From contig NADL03000462.1 of the NCBI GenBank assembly GCA_002205965.3, positions 691,001-755,000 on the forward strand: DNA of 64,000 bases, written 5' to 3'. The DNA comes from Kappaphycus alvarezii. Taxonomy: Eukaryota; Rhodophyta; Florideophyceae; Gigartinales; Solieriaceae. Of the stretch, positions 1-11,066 are shown piece after piece. The translations under genes were made by a program, and so were the position numbers. The notes under the pieces were generated by a model. It was not told the origin of the DNA, made no database searches, and saw nothing but the letters and a program-made list of their open reading frames with translations. Every line of letters begins with the position of its first letter. Within the stretch, counting starts at the first letter, position 1.

Positions 1-3000
1 CTTGACGTTTCACGCCTGTCGTCCACATCCAAGTCAGGAACTGGCACATGAGCTCCACTGCTGTCCGTGCTGTCAGCTATCCCCAACACCTTGCAAGCCC
101 CTGGTAGTACTCGGTGCTTATCCATAAATTTCGCTGCAGATGCAAGCCCGCCATGAAGATACTGGGCTCCGATCAGTGCTTCAACACAGTCAGCAAGTAC
201 CTTTTCCGAAATATGAATATTCCTGTTCTGATGGGTTCCCCAAAACCATGGCCAAGCCTTGGCTTTCTGCGATATCCCAGAAAAGGCTACACAGTCATGG
301 ATTTTCATCTCCACAGCAAGGTCTGCCAATCTTTGGTTACTCACCTCAACGTCTCTCTCATCACTAAGGAGTCCTTCATCGTCATTTGGATTCGTAACAA
401 ATGCGGACATGGAGTATACTACCTTCAGTACCGCGTCGCCAAGAAATTCCAGCCTTTCGTAAGAAAAATCGGCGCAGTCTTTTGCTACGTTGTTCACATT
501 TGGCTGCAGCGCCCGAGCAAATGACAAGAATGCGGGCGAATCTACACTGATTCGGTTACGGCGCCAGCAGTCACGAAGGGCCAAAAAGGTTTGCCAACGC
601 GGCAGCAAAGATGCTATGTAGCAAATCATTGGAGAGAGCGGCATCACACGAAGTATTTCCGGTGGTAACATGAATGTTGACGTCGATAGACCACACAACT
701 TGTCCAGCACACTGAATCCTTCCAACATGGACTGCTCATGATCCTTCAGCTCAGTCTCATGCTTTCGCGAGTAGTAATCAGCAAATGATGTGTAATGCGG
801 ATTAAGATGGCCTTGTGGATGAGAACTCGCCTTCAAGTTTTCATTCACCTTTCCTGACAGATAAACTCTGTCCAGACTTTCGTGGTATGAACATACAAGC
901 TTGTGTTGGAGCCCATTCCATCCGTCTCCAATTTTTTCAACAGGACCAAATCTCCATCCGAGGGATAATAATTCTTCCATACTGTCCCAGTCAATATTCA
1001 TCCCAGGACCATCTTCAATATGCTTCAAGGGTACGAGGAAGAAATTAGTTTCCGCCTCACTCCCATAGTCGCTCTTCTCAATTGCGATTGCAGCCTGTGA
1101 TCCAGGAGTTTTTCCGCGTAGGCAAAGCTGTATGCTTCGCACATATTTGTTCGCGACTCTCTGACGTTCTTTAGACCATAATACCTCTCTCTCAAATGAC
1201 AGCCTCAAAAGATTTTTTCCGTCGGGGCATCGCATTGCAGTTTGGTCATCATCGCGCACAGGATTTTTCAGTACCAACCCAAACGCCAAATGCGTGCATT
1301 CCGCGAAAAATCCGAGGCTGGTGGCATTGCCCTCAATTTGCACTCTATAAAGCAATCGATGGGATTTCTCTGTGTCCTGCTGCGATGAGGTGGCTGTCTT
1401 CTTCCCGCATTCTGACTCACACACGTTTTTAGAAGCTTTCTCGAACTCGTCTGGTTCTGTACTTGCTGATGACAATTCTGCTACACCTTTAGAACTTGTG
1501 GCGATTACGTTGACTTTTTGGGACGAATTTTGCAGAGCTGAAGGATGGAGAATGCGGCATTGGCGTACCCTCCTGTCCTTTTTGGAACATTTTGCCTGCA
1601 ACGCGGAGTTAGTACGCCGTCGCTTTCGCCGATGTTGTGTGATCACAGGCCGAGTATTTGATCTTTGAGTAACCGTAAGAACTCTTGCCGACTTCCTTTC
1701 CCGCTTTGGAAGAAGAAATTCGTCCACTTCTTTGACCTGATACAGTTTCGAATACGCATCAAGAGCCGCTAGCCTTTTCGCCAAGACCCCGGAGACTTGG
1801 GGCTCAGAGCAGATTCCGCCGTCAATGGGAAATTTCGGGTGAAAAGAAACACGACATACATATCCACTGTTCTCAAGCTTTGATAGAGAGAAATGTGGCT
1901 TGGAGGCCTTCCCGTCCATAATTACCGATGCTTTCATGACGCAATATCTATGAACGAGGTTGACGGCTTCCGTAGCTGTCACTCTTGCTTTCGTTGAACT
2001 CGAAACGAGCTTCTTCTCACCGCCCACAGCCTCCTGACGTATTAGTTCTTTCATTCTTTCCTTCATGTCATCACAATTCGCACCGCTCTCCAAAATGTTT
2101 CGCACAACTTTTGCCCCATGTCGCGCCATGAACATATTATTGTAATCCTCAACGCTTCCTTCTGCCAATAACGATATGTAGCGTGCACCTTTTTTCCGAG
2201 CTCTTCCCCTCGCCTGAACGTACGAGGTTGGGGAAATGACCTTATCAAAAGCAATCACAAGCCGACAGGCGGGTACATCGAGGCCCTCCTCCAATACATT
2301 CGTCGCAACTAAGATACCAAAATGTCCTCTTCGAAAGTCCTCAATTGTTTGCAACAGCTTTGATTGGGACATCCTCACGCTCGCGTTTGAGGACTGCGTG
2401 CCAACAGCTGACCTTGCTTTCAATTCCGAGCACTTCAAGCCTTCAAATATCTTATTAATAAGCCATGTCAGGGATCGCGCGACAACCCTTTCTTGGACGA
2501 AAACAATACCCCGAAACCTATCTCCAGTATTAGCATGGGGCATCTCGCTCGAGGCTATCTGGTCCTGCAAGCATCGTGAACGCTCCGAAAAAAGTACATC
2601 TAGAAGAACCTTGACCTTATTTGTTATGCCTCCGCCCTGAAATTCATCGGACGAACATTGACTTAGAAGTTCTTGTAAACACTGTGAGGATGATATCATC
2701 TGCAGCCGGCAAAACTCTCTTGCACAGTGCGATGCTGCTTGATATCCAAGTTGCCTATGCAAAACCCTCAACACTTTCCAATCATTCATAGTCAAGTCAC
2801 CAGCTTCATATGGCAAGGCACTACCTTTGGAGGGCAAATCATCCCCTCTTTGATTGATCTCCTCATATGGATCAATGATATTCATAGCTTCGGCCATGGC
2901 TGAAGATTCAAGCTCCCCAATTCGCTCGTCCTCGTCGATGCCCGAGTGCGACTTATTATACGTCACAACAAACTCCTCTGGTCTCGGCACTAATTCCTCT

Positions 3001-4232
3001 ACTTCTGTCTTCGAGGTCTCTGAAACTGTCACTACCGTCGCATCCATCGTAGCCTCCAGCGAGATAATAGCATTCATACAAAGCTGAGAGCTCTGCGATG
3101 ATGACTTTGCCTTCACTGGGGAAGCTGTCATTCCAAATACACGTGGGTGAGGCTCGTGTTCCTCCAATGTATGGTAAAACTCCATAAATAGTTTGCGATA
3201 CGGATGATTCTTGGTGGCATGATGCACTTCATCCAAAATTAGCAACGCTACATTGCGGATATCCAACAAACCATGACGCAACAAATTCAGAAAGATCTGC
3301 GCGGTCATGACAAGAACCTTCTTTGTGCGCAAGCTACTGGCCCACCTGGAAGAGCTCCAAGAATCGACGCCCTTCTCACCGAAATACTCGCCAACCTGAA
3401 TACCAGGTTTCATAACCGCTCTAATCGCTTTCGCCTGTTGGGGCACAAGAGGAACACGGTGAACAAGAAATACTGCAATTTTGCTTTCCTGCGGGGCTGG
3501 TCTGGCGTGTTTGGTAAAGGTAAACACACCATCATCGAATGGGTTTGTGGGTCGCTTGGCGAGGCTTTTTTCAGTGTTTTGCAGGGAATTTGGCAGACAA
3601 AGTTGTGGCGGCATAGGTGGGGCATTGTGCGTGCTCTCAGGTAGGTTTGATGTGGTGGTGGCGGGGTCCGCGGGGCTGGTGGAACCGATTGGCGGTTGAC
3701 CAAGGGACGGACTTTGGCAAGTGAGCAGCATTGGAGAGGTGTCTGTGTGCTCGGGGCTCAGGTCTGGGGTAGCCGTGGATGATGAGGTGTCAGTCCTAGG
3801 GCGTTCCAATTCCCCAAGAATCTTCTTGATGAGTAAAGCTGAGACGAGAGTTTTTCCTGCTCCCGTGTCCAGAAAGACGATGATGTTTTCTTTGCATGCT
3901 CGCTTATAGAGTTCGATTTGATAGCCACGAGGGGCGAGTTCGGGGGGGGTGGAACCATTGATTGAGGGATTAGGACTGGTATTCGCGGTACCTGTCTGTT
4001 GAACTGATGAGGTGAAGTGGGGAGAGGCGTCTGACTGAGAGCGAGGGATAGTATCAGAGTGAGGTAGGATTGATTCGGTGTTTGGACGCGGTGAATCTGA
4101 GGCGTCAGAGTCCACGGAGGGGATGGCAGCAAGAGGAATTTCTTGTTGGTATACAGTGTTTTGAGGCGGGGAATGAGGGAGGGTATCTTCTTCTTGCCAT
4201 TGAATCTCGAACAAGGTATCCTCAGTGCTCAT
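1..4232 (-). CDS. Dicer-like ribonuclease III (3' end beyond window)
   Basis: A single minus-strand frame stays open from the ATG at 4232 to the window edge (1,410 codons). It is the first ATG after an in-frame stop at 4320-4322. Domains in order: Walker A TGAGKT (residues about 123-128); DExH box LILDEVHH (331-338); helicase motifs V and VI, ATNVLEEGLDVP and QARGRARK (Q673); a Dicer dimerisation (DUF283)-like segment (about 755-840); a platform/PAZ-like region around VPLKHIEDGPGMNIDW; then an RNase III domain with YERLEFLGDAVLK (1258-1270) and, further on, KVLADCVEALIGA. Between the Walker A motif and the DExH box is a long Ser/Thr/Pro-rich insert. Dicers cut double-stranded RNA into small RNAs for silencing. 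The second RNase III and any dsRNA-binding domain should lie left of position 1. The DEVH box differs from the usual DECH of Dicers. Helicase plus RNase III in one chain makes other identities unlikely. No intron is needed. Confidence 0.96.
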   Translation of the reverse strand, partial: MSTEDTLFEIQWQEEDTLPHSPPQNTVYQQEIPLAAIPSVDSDASDSPRPNTESILPHSDTIPRSQSDASPHFTSSVQQTGTANTSPNPSINGSTPPELAPRGYQIELYKRACKENIIVFLDTGAGKTLVSALLIKKILGELERPRTDTSSSTATPDLSPEHTDTSPMLLTCQSPSLGQPPIGSTSPADPATTTSNLPESTHNAPPMPPQLCLPNSLQNTEKSLAKRPTNPFDDGVFTFTKHARPAPQESKIAVFLVHRVPLVPQQAKAIRAVMKPGIQVGEYFGEKGVDSWSSSRWASSLRTKKVLVMTAQIFLNLLRHGLLDIRNVALLILDEVHHATKNHPYRKLFMEFYHTLEEHEPHPRVFGMTASPVKAKSSSQSSQLCMNAIISLEATMDATVVTVSETSKTEVEELVPRPEEFVVTYNKSHSGIDEDERIGELESSAMAEAMNIIDPYEEINQRGDDLPSKGSALPYEAGDLTMNDWKVLRVLHRQLGYQAASHCAREFCRLQMISSSQCLQELLSQCSSDEFQGGGITNKVKVLLDVLFSERSRCLQDQIASSEMPHANTGDRFRGIVFVQERVVARSLTWLINKIFEGLKCSELKARSAVGTQSSNASVRMSQSKLLQTIEDFRRGHFGILVATNVLEEGLDVPACRLVIAFDKVISPTSYVQARGRARKKGARYISLLAEGSVEDYNNMFMARHGAKVVRNILESGANCDDMKERMKELIRQEAVGGEKKLVSSSTKARVTATEAVNLVHRYCVMKASVIMDGKASKPHFSLSKLENSGYVCRVSFHPKFPIDGGICSEPQVSGVLAKRLAALDAYSKLYQVKEVDEFLLPKRERKSARVLTVTQRSNTRPVITQHRRKRRRTNSALQAKCSKKDRRVRQCRILHPSALQNSSQKVNVIATSSKGVAELSSASTEPDEFEKASKNVCESECGKKTATSSQQDTEKSHRLLYRVQIEGNATSLGFFAECTHLAFGLVLKNPVRDDDQTAMRCPDGKNLLRLSFEREVLWSKERQRVANKYVRSIQLCLRGKTPGSQAAIAIEKSDYGSEAETNFFLVPLKHIEDGPGMNIDWDSMEELLSLGWRFGPVEKIGDGWNGLQHKLVCSYHESLDRVYLSGKVNENLKASSHPQGHLNPHYTSFADYYSRKHETELKDHEQSMLEGFSVLDKLCGLSTSTFMLPPEILRVMPLSPMICYIASLLPRWQTFLALRDCWRRNRISVDSPAFLSFARALQPNVNNVAKDCADFSYERLEFLGDAVLKVVYSMSAFVTNPNDDEGLLSDERDVEVSNQRLADLAVEMKIHDCVAFSGISQKAKAWPWFWGTHQNRNIHISEKVLADCVEALIGAQYLHGGLASAAKFMDKHRVLPGACKVLGIADSTDSSGAHVPVPDLDVDDRRETS

Positions 4233-6379
4233 GGCGTAAAACCGAGGAAAGACGCGAAAGTTTCCGCGAGATGAGAAGGGCTTTGGTGAAAAGTGTGAAG
4301 AGATGAGCGCGTAAGAAAGTTAGAGATGCAAAGCTTCCCCGAAAGGAGGAAGCCTACGGAGGGGGGAGCTTGGGAAGGCGACAAGAGGAGGTAAGTAAAG
4401 GGGGAAAGCTTTCACGGGGCGATGACTAGTGATGAGAATGGAATTCGCAGAGGAGTAGAAAGGAGTGAGAGGCGGGAAGTAGTACAAAGGGAGTGACGAT
4501 TGCTGGGAACGAGGTGAAAGGTTGTAGACAAAGAACAGAAAGTAGGGAGTACGAGACGGAGTGGATGAGAGAATTGATCACAGGCGAGTTGGGAAGATCC
4601 GGAGATGGAAGAAGGTAAGTGAGTTGATTGAGACGAGAGAGTTAAAACCGGGTTTTGCGAGGAAGCTTTGGTGCGCGAATCTGAGGCTAGGGTGGGAGAG
4701 GATGGGGCCGAGTCTGGCGGCTGAATGGTTAGGTAGCCGAGGAAATTTTTGGGCTCAATTTAAAGGTGAAAGTGGACTGCGGTACAGAAGTGGGGCGATG
4801 AAGGCGCGGGTCAAACAGTTCATTGGCTTGAAGGCGGTAGCCAACCGGCGGGTGTGATCTGGCAAACAAAGGTGTGCTGGAAAGTTGGAACTGGCTGGAA
4901 TTTGTCGCGTTGAGTGATTAAATTCTTTCAATGTCGAAATTGATGATAATGCTCAACCTGAAGGGTACCGTACTTTGGGTGGATGGACAAAGTAGTGGCG
5001 CGCGCTGTCGTTGCAAGAGACCCACGTCAAAACCCTTTGTACTTGAACGTAAAAAACCTGCCCCGCTACTAGAATCAACGTGTAAAAATTAAGAACGGAT
5101 CTCAACCGTCATCTAATGTATCTTGAAATCAATTAAAAAAATTTAAGTCGCGGTCCCCGCAAAATTGATCCTTCAACTGGAAAAAGAAGGGCAGGTGTTA
5201 CAAGTACACGTGTACCGAACAACAAATTTCTGCTGTTTGGCGGTGTCTTTCTTGCATGTGTAAGAACGCATCCCAGGAGATGTATACGTAAGTCAAAAAC
5301 TTGAATATCGGTGCAAACTTAGGCGATCCACAGCACGTACTGTACTACAGTGGGACTTGCCCTCAATTGGGAATGTCGAGTAAGGACTCTTGGATTAGAC
5401 TTGGCGATAACCAGCGAATCCTGCCGCATTTTATGCTGGCTGTCACTTTGACCGCAGGAAAGAGGTACTGGCGATACCAGTCCTGGCGGTTCCTAAAAAG
5501 GTCCCTCATTCGGATCGTTCAGTTTCGTCAACATTGCGTTCTGTAAGCATTTTCCTTTCAACGACAATACTGTAATACAGTAGTCCTTTTCGTGGTACTG
5601 TACTGTACAGTACTGCACGGACCAGGGTTTCCATAGTAGAATTTACTTCTCCATACTCTCTTTTAAGTAAAGATTCTCTCATCCTGTTTTAGGGTGGGCA
5701 GCGGTTTCATCTGTAGGGCAGGCCAACTGTAATTTCAAATAGGGATCCATCTCTGAACCCAGAAAAAGAAACCGATCCAAGCACTGTACAGCACTGGTAT
5801 ATGTACCGTTAAACAACAGTTTCAAATTACACAGCCAATCGCGTCGGGGAGCCGCGAACAAGTCTTGTGTCATTGCCTACACCTGGGTCTTTCGGAAACA
5901 CAAACTTTTGCAACAGTACCCGCCGGTCGTTTCTCACTACTATCATGCAGTATTTCTCGTTGAAACTTGTTCGAGAAACGCTTTCTACTGATTTCGGACG
6001 TCAAGGCTAACGAACCCGCGTCCGCCAACAACGTTCCGTCCTCAAAGTTCGAAAAGAGGAAGTGTCGCCAAAATGTGTTGCCGGCAGCAAGACAGGCGGA
6101 CGCAGCGTCCGTTCCCGCTCTCTCTTAAGCGGCCTGTTTTCACAGTACTCCGAACTCGACTTTGTCATACAATAACCACAGATTTACATCTTGACCTGGA
6201 AAGGCATTGAAAGGGAATGTGCGGAGGAAGTGGTCAACAATCGCAACTTCAAGTATCCGACCATGCTGATAATCGCTCGCAATTTCGATTGCACGCGACC
6301 ACATGCCACCGACAATGCAATCAGCGTCACCTTTGTCATCGATAACAAGAATCCAAATCCCGGATCCGTAACGAGCTGG
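4233..6379. other. Intergenic, Dicer-like 5' flank
   Basis: No convincing gene is seen. The first 600 bases upstream of the Dicer-like start are purine-rich on the plus strand. Around 5594-5620 there is a run of alternating GTAC/TACTG palindromic units. The remaining short ORFs have no recognisable motif. The 5' UTR and promoter of the Dicer-like gene must lie here, but no TATA box stands out. Confidence 0.5.
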
Positions 6380-8075
6380 CACGCTGTACTGACGGGTGAC
6401 CACCGGTACGGGTCCCAAGCCGCCCCGGCACGACTATTCTCAGCACGCAGGGCACACTGCAAGGCGACCCTGCCCGCATGCTCCTGCTTTCCATTACGAT
6501 ACCTTCGGTGTGGAAAAGGTTATACTTTCCAACCGATTGTATGCAGACGACGGGACGCTCGCGGGGCCCCTTGACGGTCCCCGCCGCGCCCTTCGCCTCC
6601 TCGTCCGTGACGGCCTGTCCGTTGGCTTCTGCGTGAACACCCGGAAGACCCGAGTGCTCTGGCCGTATACACCTCCTCCCGACCGACGCACTTTCCTCCA
6701 AGAATACCCACTCTCCCACTGCTGAGACGACGGCCTGGAACTGCCCGGCACCCCTATTGGCATTCACAGAAGCCTTCCTGCGGACCAAGATCGAGGCCTG
6801 TGACCTCGCCCTCGCTCTCCTCCACAACGTCCACGACCCACGCAACCGCCTCCATACGCACAGGATATGTGCATCCGCCTGTCTACTGACGCACTTCTCA
6901 AGCTCGCCAAACCCCGCCGCGCCAATCCTCCCGTTCAACGCCTACAAAAGTCTTTGCACCCGGCGCTGCACGGGACTGCCCTCACCAACGCCGCCGGGAA
7001 CCAACCATACCGCCTAGTCCCCTTCCAACTGGGCGGCCACGGTTTCTCTCCCATCCGCCCATTAATTCACGGCGCAGCCGCGAGCATTATTGAGGTTGCA
7101 CGGCCCGCGAACAATCAGCGTCATATACTATCTCCAGCTGATTCGGACCACTGAGGATCCGCATCTGCGGGTCCTTCTTGCTTGGACAGGCCCCGTCGTC
7201 ACTAGCAACATTCCTGACCAACGTCCTCGGCTACTCTCCCTAGCTCGGCCTTGGCCCCGTCGACACTGAGCGTCTTGCTGCTTCATCTACTAAAACCGAA
7301 AGTCCGGTAACGGGTTGCACCAAGAAGCCAGGGCTAGGGTGCACTGGCACGACGAGGTTTGGGCGGACGACCCCAACCCGACGCATTACAGCGCCCCTGA
7401 CATCCTGCCTCGAATCCGTGGCCTTGCCTTCTGGCATACCGGCGCCGCTACCTTCCTCTCTGCCCACCCCTTCACGGCCGCCGTGGTCTCCAGCGCCCAC
7501 TGGGCCGTCATTCTCCGCCGACACGTTAGATTCCCGGTTTACTCGGACTCATCACCTTTCCAGTGCCAACACTGTACCCACCAGATGGACGACCCTGGCG
7601 ACCAACGCCGCAGACCCTTGCCCATTCGGGTTCTGGCGCATCTGCCCCCACAATTCCCTACGCACCGCCCTGGAAAACCACGTCATCCGCGCCGCTGGAC
7701 TGAACTGCCAGTTCGAGGTCCCACTCCTCGTCCCAGGAATGGAACTTAGGCCTGTTGACATACCGGTTCACACTCCTATCCTTCCGACCGGTGACCCACC
7801 CCGCCCCACCGCCTTCCATATCACGGTGTTCTGGCCATTCAAGGCCACCGCGACAACGAAGGCCACCAGGCCGCCGGTGGCGCAGCCGGTCTTGCTCTCA
7901 TTGATAAGCTGAAGGACCTGGATCGAAAGCTCACAGGTCGCCTTACTATCCCCTTCGGCCGCTCAAATGCGATCCAAGCTTTGATTTCCGCCCTATGCCC
8001 TAACACTCCCTTGTTGCACCCGCTCTCAAGGCTAGTTGAGTGCGCATCATCGAACGGGCACTCAGCCACATTTTA
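6380..8075 (+). mobile_element. R2-type non-LTR retrotransposon remnant, copy 1
   Basis: This is the 3' half of a reverse transcriptase plus C-terminal endonuclease, split over several frames. RT motif B (TLQGDPA) is near 6455-6480 and motif C (NRLYADDGTL) near 6530-6560 in a different frame, so a frameshift lies between them. A conserved C-terminal linker (HRICASAC, then FQLGGHGF) follows. Next comes a Cys-His region (CQHC, 7563-7574), and then the restriction-like endonuclease segment. There ELRPVDI replaces the RPDD/RPAD motif of the sister copies, and FHITV replaces YDVTI, so the catalytic Asp appears lost. The 5' part is missing, as is usual for LINE insertions. Sister copies lie at 47282-48230 and 55825-58982. 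Confidence 0.8.
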
Positions 8076-8365
8076 GTCGGCTGGAGAGCTCACTGAATCG
8101 TGCTCGTACTGTAGACCAAGCAGGGCTCCCAACCATCAAACCGAACAGATTGATATTCATTTCAAAGCATTGATTTTTTTAATTTTCTGAAGTGATTTTG
8201 TCAAAGTTCAGGACAAGTTTCTTGAACTTTGCAATTTGTTTGAAACTTGATTGTTTACAGTAAGCGTTGGTTCCAGCCCGCAAAACCTTGACAGGAACTT
8301 GAAAACTGGACCCGGGAGAGAGCTGCGGGAATATGCTAATTTTAATAAAAAAACAAACTATCCAT

Positions 8366-9070
8366 CTACGACCGCAAAGACGTGGTAATCATTAAGGCCG
8401 TATGTACAGTATGTATAAACGGAAGCCTTGAGCTCCACATAAAGCAGTTTGGTATCGTACTGCCTCCGAGGCAGGTTGAAAGGAAGCGGAATTTTTCAGA
8501 GGGACAACACTGCCTCATTCTTCTTATTTCGAAGCTTTTTAGGGCTGCTTCAAAAGCAAGCATTTTGTGGCGGTAATGCGTGATTCTCTCAGGTCCGTTT
8601 GCCTGTAGCCACTGAGCATGCAAAAGCTTCAGGCTAGTCAAAGGCTCTGGCCAAGTAATAAAGAGCTCAAAGGTAGTTCCGTGCTCAGGCTCAACACGGT
8701 AGCTGAAACTCACCGGACGGATTCCCGACGGCAAAAGAATAGCTAACGAAATCCTCTTACTGGTCGTTTCTGGTTCGACCCGTGAGGCGAGTAGATTTGT
8801 TGGGTGCATTACAACAACGTCTGAATACTGCATAGACCCACTGCTCTCGTCAGAATCTCTCTCCTCCCCCAATAAATCCTCGTATGACCTTTTTCTCCCA
8901 TCGGCTACCTCCCTCTGAATAGTACATCGTGGAGGCAAAGTGGAGGGTCCAAGACCTTCAGCGTGAACTATAAATGAAGAAATTAGTAAGAAACAGGGTG
9001 TTTTCTCATATTAAATAAAGGAAAACAAAAACTTACCTTCTGTTGCATCACCGATATACTCCTGTCTCAT
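8366..9070 (-). CDS. Unrecognised small protein, two exons
   Basis: Exon 2 (8366-8967) holds the main frame. Exon 1 (9037-9070 or longer) ends GAAG before a donor GTAAGT, and the intron (8968-9036, 69 nt) ends TTTATAG. Joining keeps the frame through codon G|TT and gives about 211 residues from ATG 9068-9070. The frame is also open upstream of that ATG to a TGA near 9175, so the true start is uncertain. The N-terminal third is acidic and Ser-rich (GEERDSDESSGS). The core has a WPEPL...KLLHAQW...ERITHYRHKMLAFE pattern. The same pattern recurs in the minus-strand ORF at 12067-12507, so this is a two-member family. I recognise no known domain and assign no function. A transposon-borne gene is possible given the setting. 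Confidence 0.6.
8968..9036 (-). other. GT-AG spliceosomal intron, 69 nt
   Basis: On the minus strand the segment starts GTAAGT, is A/T-rich, and ends in a pyrimidine-containing tract with ATAG. It separates two frame-compatible exons of the small gene at 8366-9070. It is the clearest intron in the window. Confidence 0.65.
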
Positions 9071-10051
9071 TATGTTATAACAACCCAGGAACGCCTGCAG
9101 GTTGTGCTCTTGAAAAAGCTTCGATATGTTATAGACAGATTTCGGTTTTTCATTGCCCGATATTTTTTTGAATCAAACAAGAGACGCAGTTGCTTTACTG
9201 CCCCCGAGTTCTTGGTCAGTTTTTTTGTGAATGATGGTGCCATCAGAAGGAGTAAGGGAAAGCTGGGGTGAGTTTTGGGATGTGCACAGTAGTAATTGCG
9301 ACTTGCATATCTCGCTGGCCTCGATCTTATTTTTTAATACAATAAAAACAGCCTTTTTTGTTTGGCATCGTTCGATTTTGTTCGTCATGTTTCGGTTGAC
9401 TTTTTTGAGGAAGAACGAAAACAAACAAACCGCACAGGGCGCAAAATGCTTGCTCCCTATGCGGTATTCCCACGAACATGGCTAAGGGACCATTTCAGCA
9501 AGAAAAATACCAAGCAATAACTGCAAAAGGTAGCAGGAATTCAATAAACAAATCGGTATAAAATCCGTCACGTTCGCTTTTGAGCCAATCATTCGTTACT
9601 CTGACCCTTGAAAATATATTAAAAAAACTATTTTAATTTAAAACCCCCATCATCTGAAAGCCCTATCCCTTAACAGCAATTGTTTGTCGGTTCCAAATAT
9701 CAAAATTCTCTTTATTGCGTTTGGTGATTCCTTGAATGTTGCCGAAAACGTCATCTCAAATAAACATTTGCCGAATGTTCGGAAATGTTCCACATTGTTT
9801 GCTTGCTGTTTTCAAAACGAAGGCTAAATATTAATTAAAATATTTAAGTCCGTTATTTTAAAAGTTGTGCTACAAGAGTGAGCTCAGCACTCACTCTTGC
9901 CGTAGGTACTCTGTGAGCCGACAAGGTATGTCGCTTCCCCCCACCAATTCAGACGTCATTCTAGAAGCTGCATCTGGTTTACGGACTGTGGACTGGTAGG
10001 GGGGCAGGGTCAAGTGCTACCGATGTTTGGCGCTTTCGTGTTTCTTTCGGC

Positions 10052-10840
10052 GTGAGCACGTTGGTAGCATTTAGAGTTTGGAATCTTAGTGTTAGTTTGC
10101 TTCCCGCTACCAGCGAGCGGAAGTATCTGCTCTGGGAGCTTTTCTTTTTGAAAAATTACAACAACGAACACATTAATGCAGCGATAGCGAACGTTGATGA
10201 GAAGACATTCCGTCCCTGGTGTTGGCGCTTTGTGAAGCGCCTCGCTGTACTTGAGGTTGTAAGTAGCGAATAACCCCCTTGCCTTTCAGTTTTTGTATAC
10301 GAGACTAACATCGCGAAGTTCGACTTCCAAAAGCCTTTTTCTGGTAGGGGTAGTTCCCCTTATAAGTGTTCTGTTGATGGTACAGATTTTATGATTTACG
10401 AGCCGAGTCCATTTAGCCCTGACTGGTATAGTCATAAGTTCAGAGGGCCTGGCGTTAGGCACGAGGTGGGCGTTGGAGTTTCAGGTGGAAACATAGTCTG
10501 GGCTCATGGCCCGTTTGTTTGTGGGAAGTACTCTGATTTGGGGATATTTAGTCTTGGTTTAAGACGTCATTTGCTACCTGGGGAGAAGTTCATAGCAGAC
10601 CAAGGGTAACCGGATATTCGGTGCCCCGTGGGCTGTCTTCTGATGGTACTGTTGCTTTTGATTTTATACGGGCGAGATACGAGGCAACAAATAAGCGTCG
10701 CAAGCAGTTTAAGATGCTTGCAAATCGGTTTCGTTACAAACATTTGTTTCATTCTAAATTCTTTTTTGCTGTTCTGATCTTTGTTCATATCTCTATTAAA
10801 GCTGGCGAAAGAATTTTCTATGACCAGTAGTTTCAATATA
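10052..10840 (+). pseudogene. Degenerate DDE transposase (DDE_Tnp_4-like)
   Basis: Two or three frames together read as one transposase. The first part (10052-10273) contains ERKYLLWELFFLKNYNNEHI. The second, in another frame (about 10290-10609), has CSVDGTDFMIYEPSPF, WYSHKFRGPG, NIVWAHGPFVCG, then LLPGEKFIADQG. The first catalytic Asp (VDGTD) and the second (ADQG) are visible. The frame then shifts near 10605, and no third acidic residue is seen in context. The order matches the PIF/Harbinger-type DDE_Tnp_4 fold: a DG motif, a YSHK segment, then an AD.GY motif. A possible upstream start lies near 9928 (ATG TCG CTT). No terminal inverted repeats were found. The copy is non-functional as read. 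Confidence 0.75.
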
Positions 10841-11066
10841 AAATCATTTTAAATTACTGAAAATGGTCATTCCCGCATCTCTTAGATGCGCACCTGTATT
10901 ACTATGAAACAGTACAATTTGTGCCCGCGAACTCTAAACAGTTTACATCATGTAGCTTAAAAAATCCCTACTGTATGTGCCTTTTGAAAGCAACACTTAA
11001 AATCCAAAAAAAATTATATAATTATACCAGCAATCAACTTACTGTTCATTACTGGTTACAAGAAAG

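Noticed and set aside
10259..10289. 31-nt candidate intron GTAAGT...TTTCAG in the dead transposase
   Set aside because: Removing it does not bring the downstream VDGTD frame into phase, and 31 nt is very short for a spliceosomal intron.
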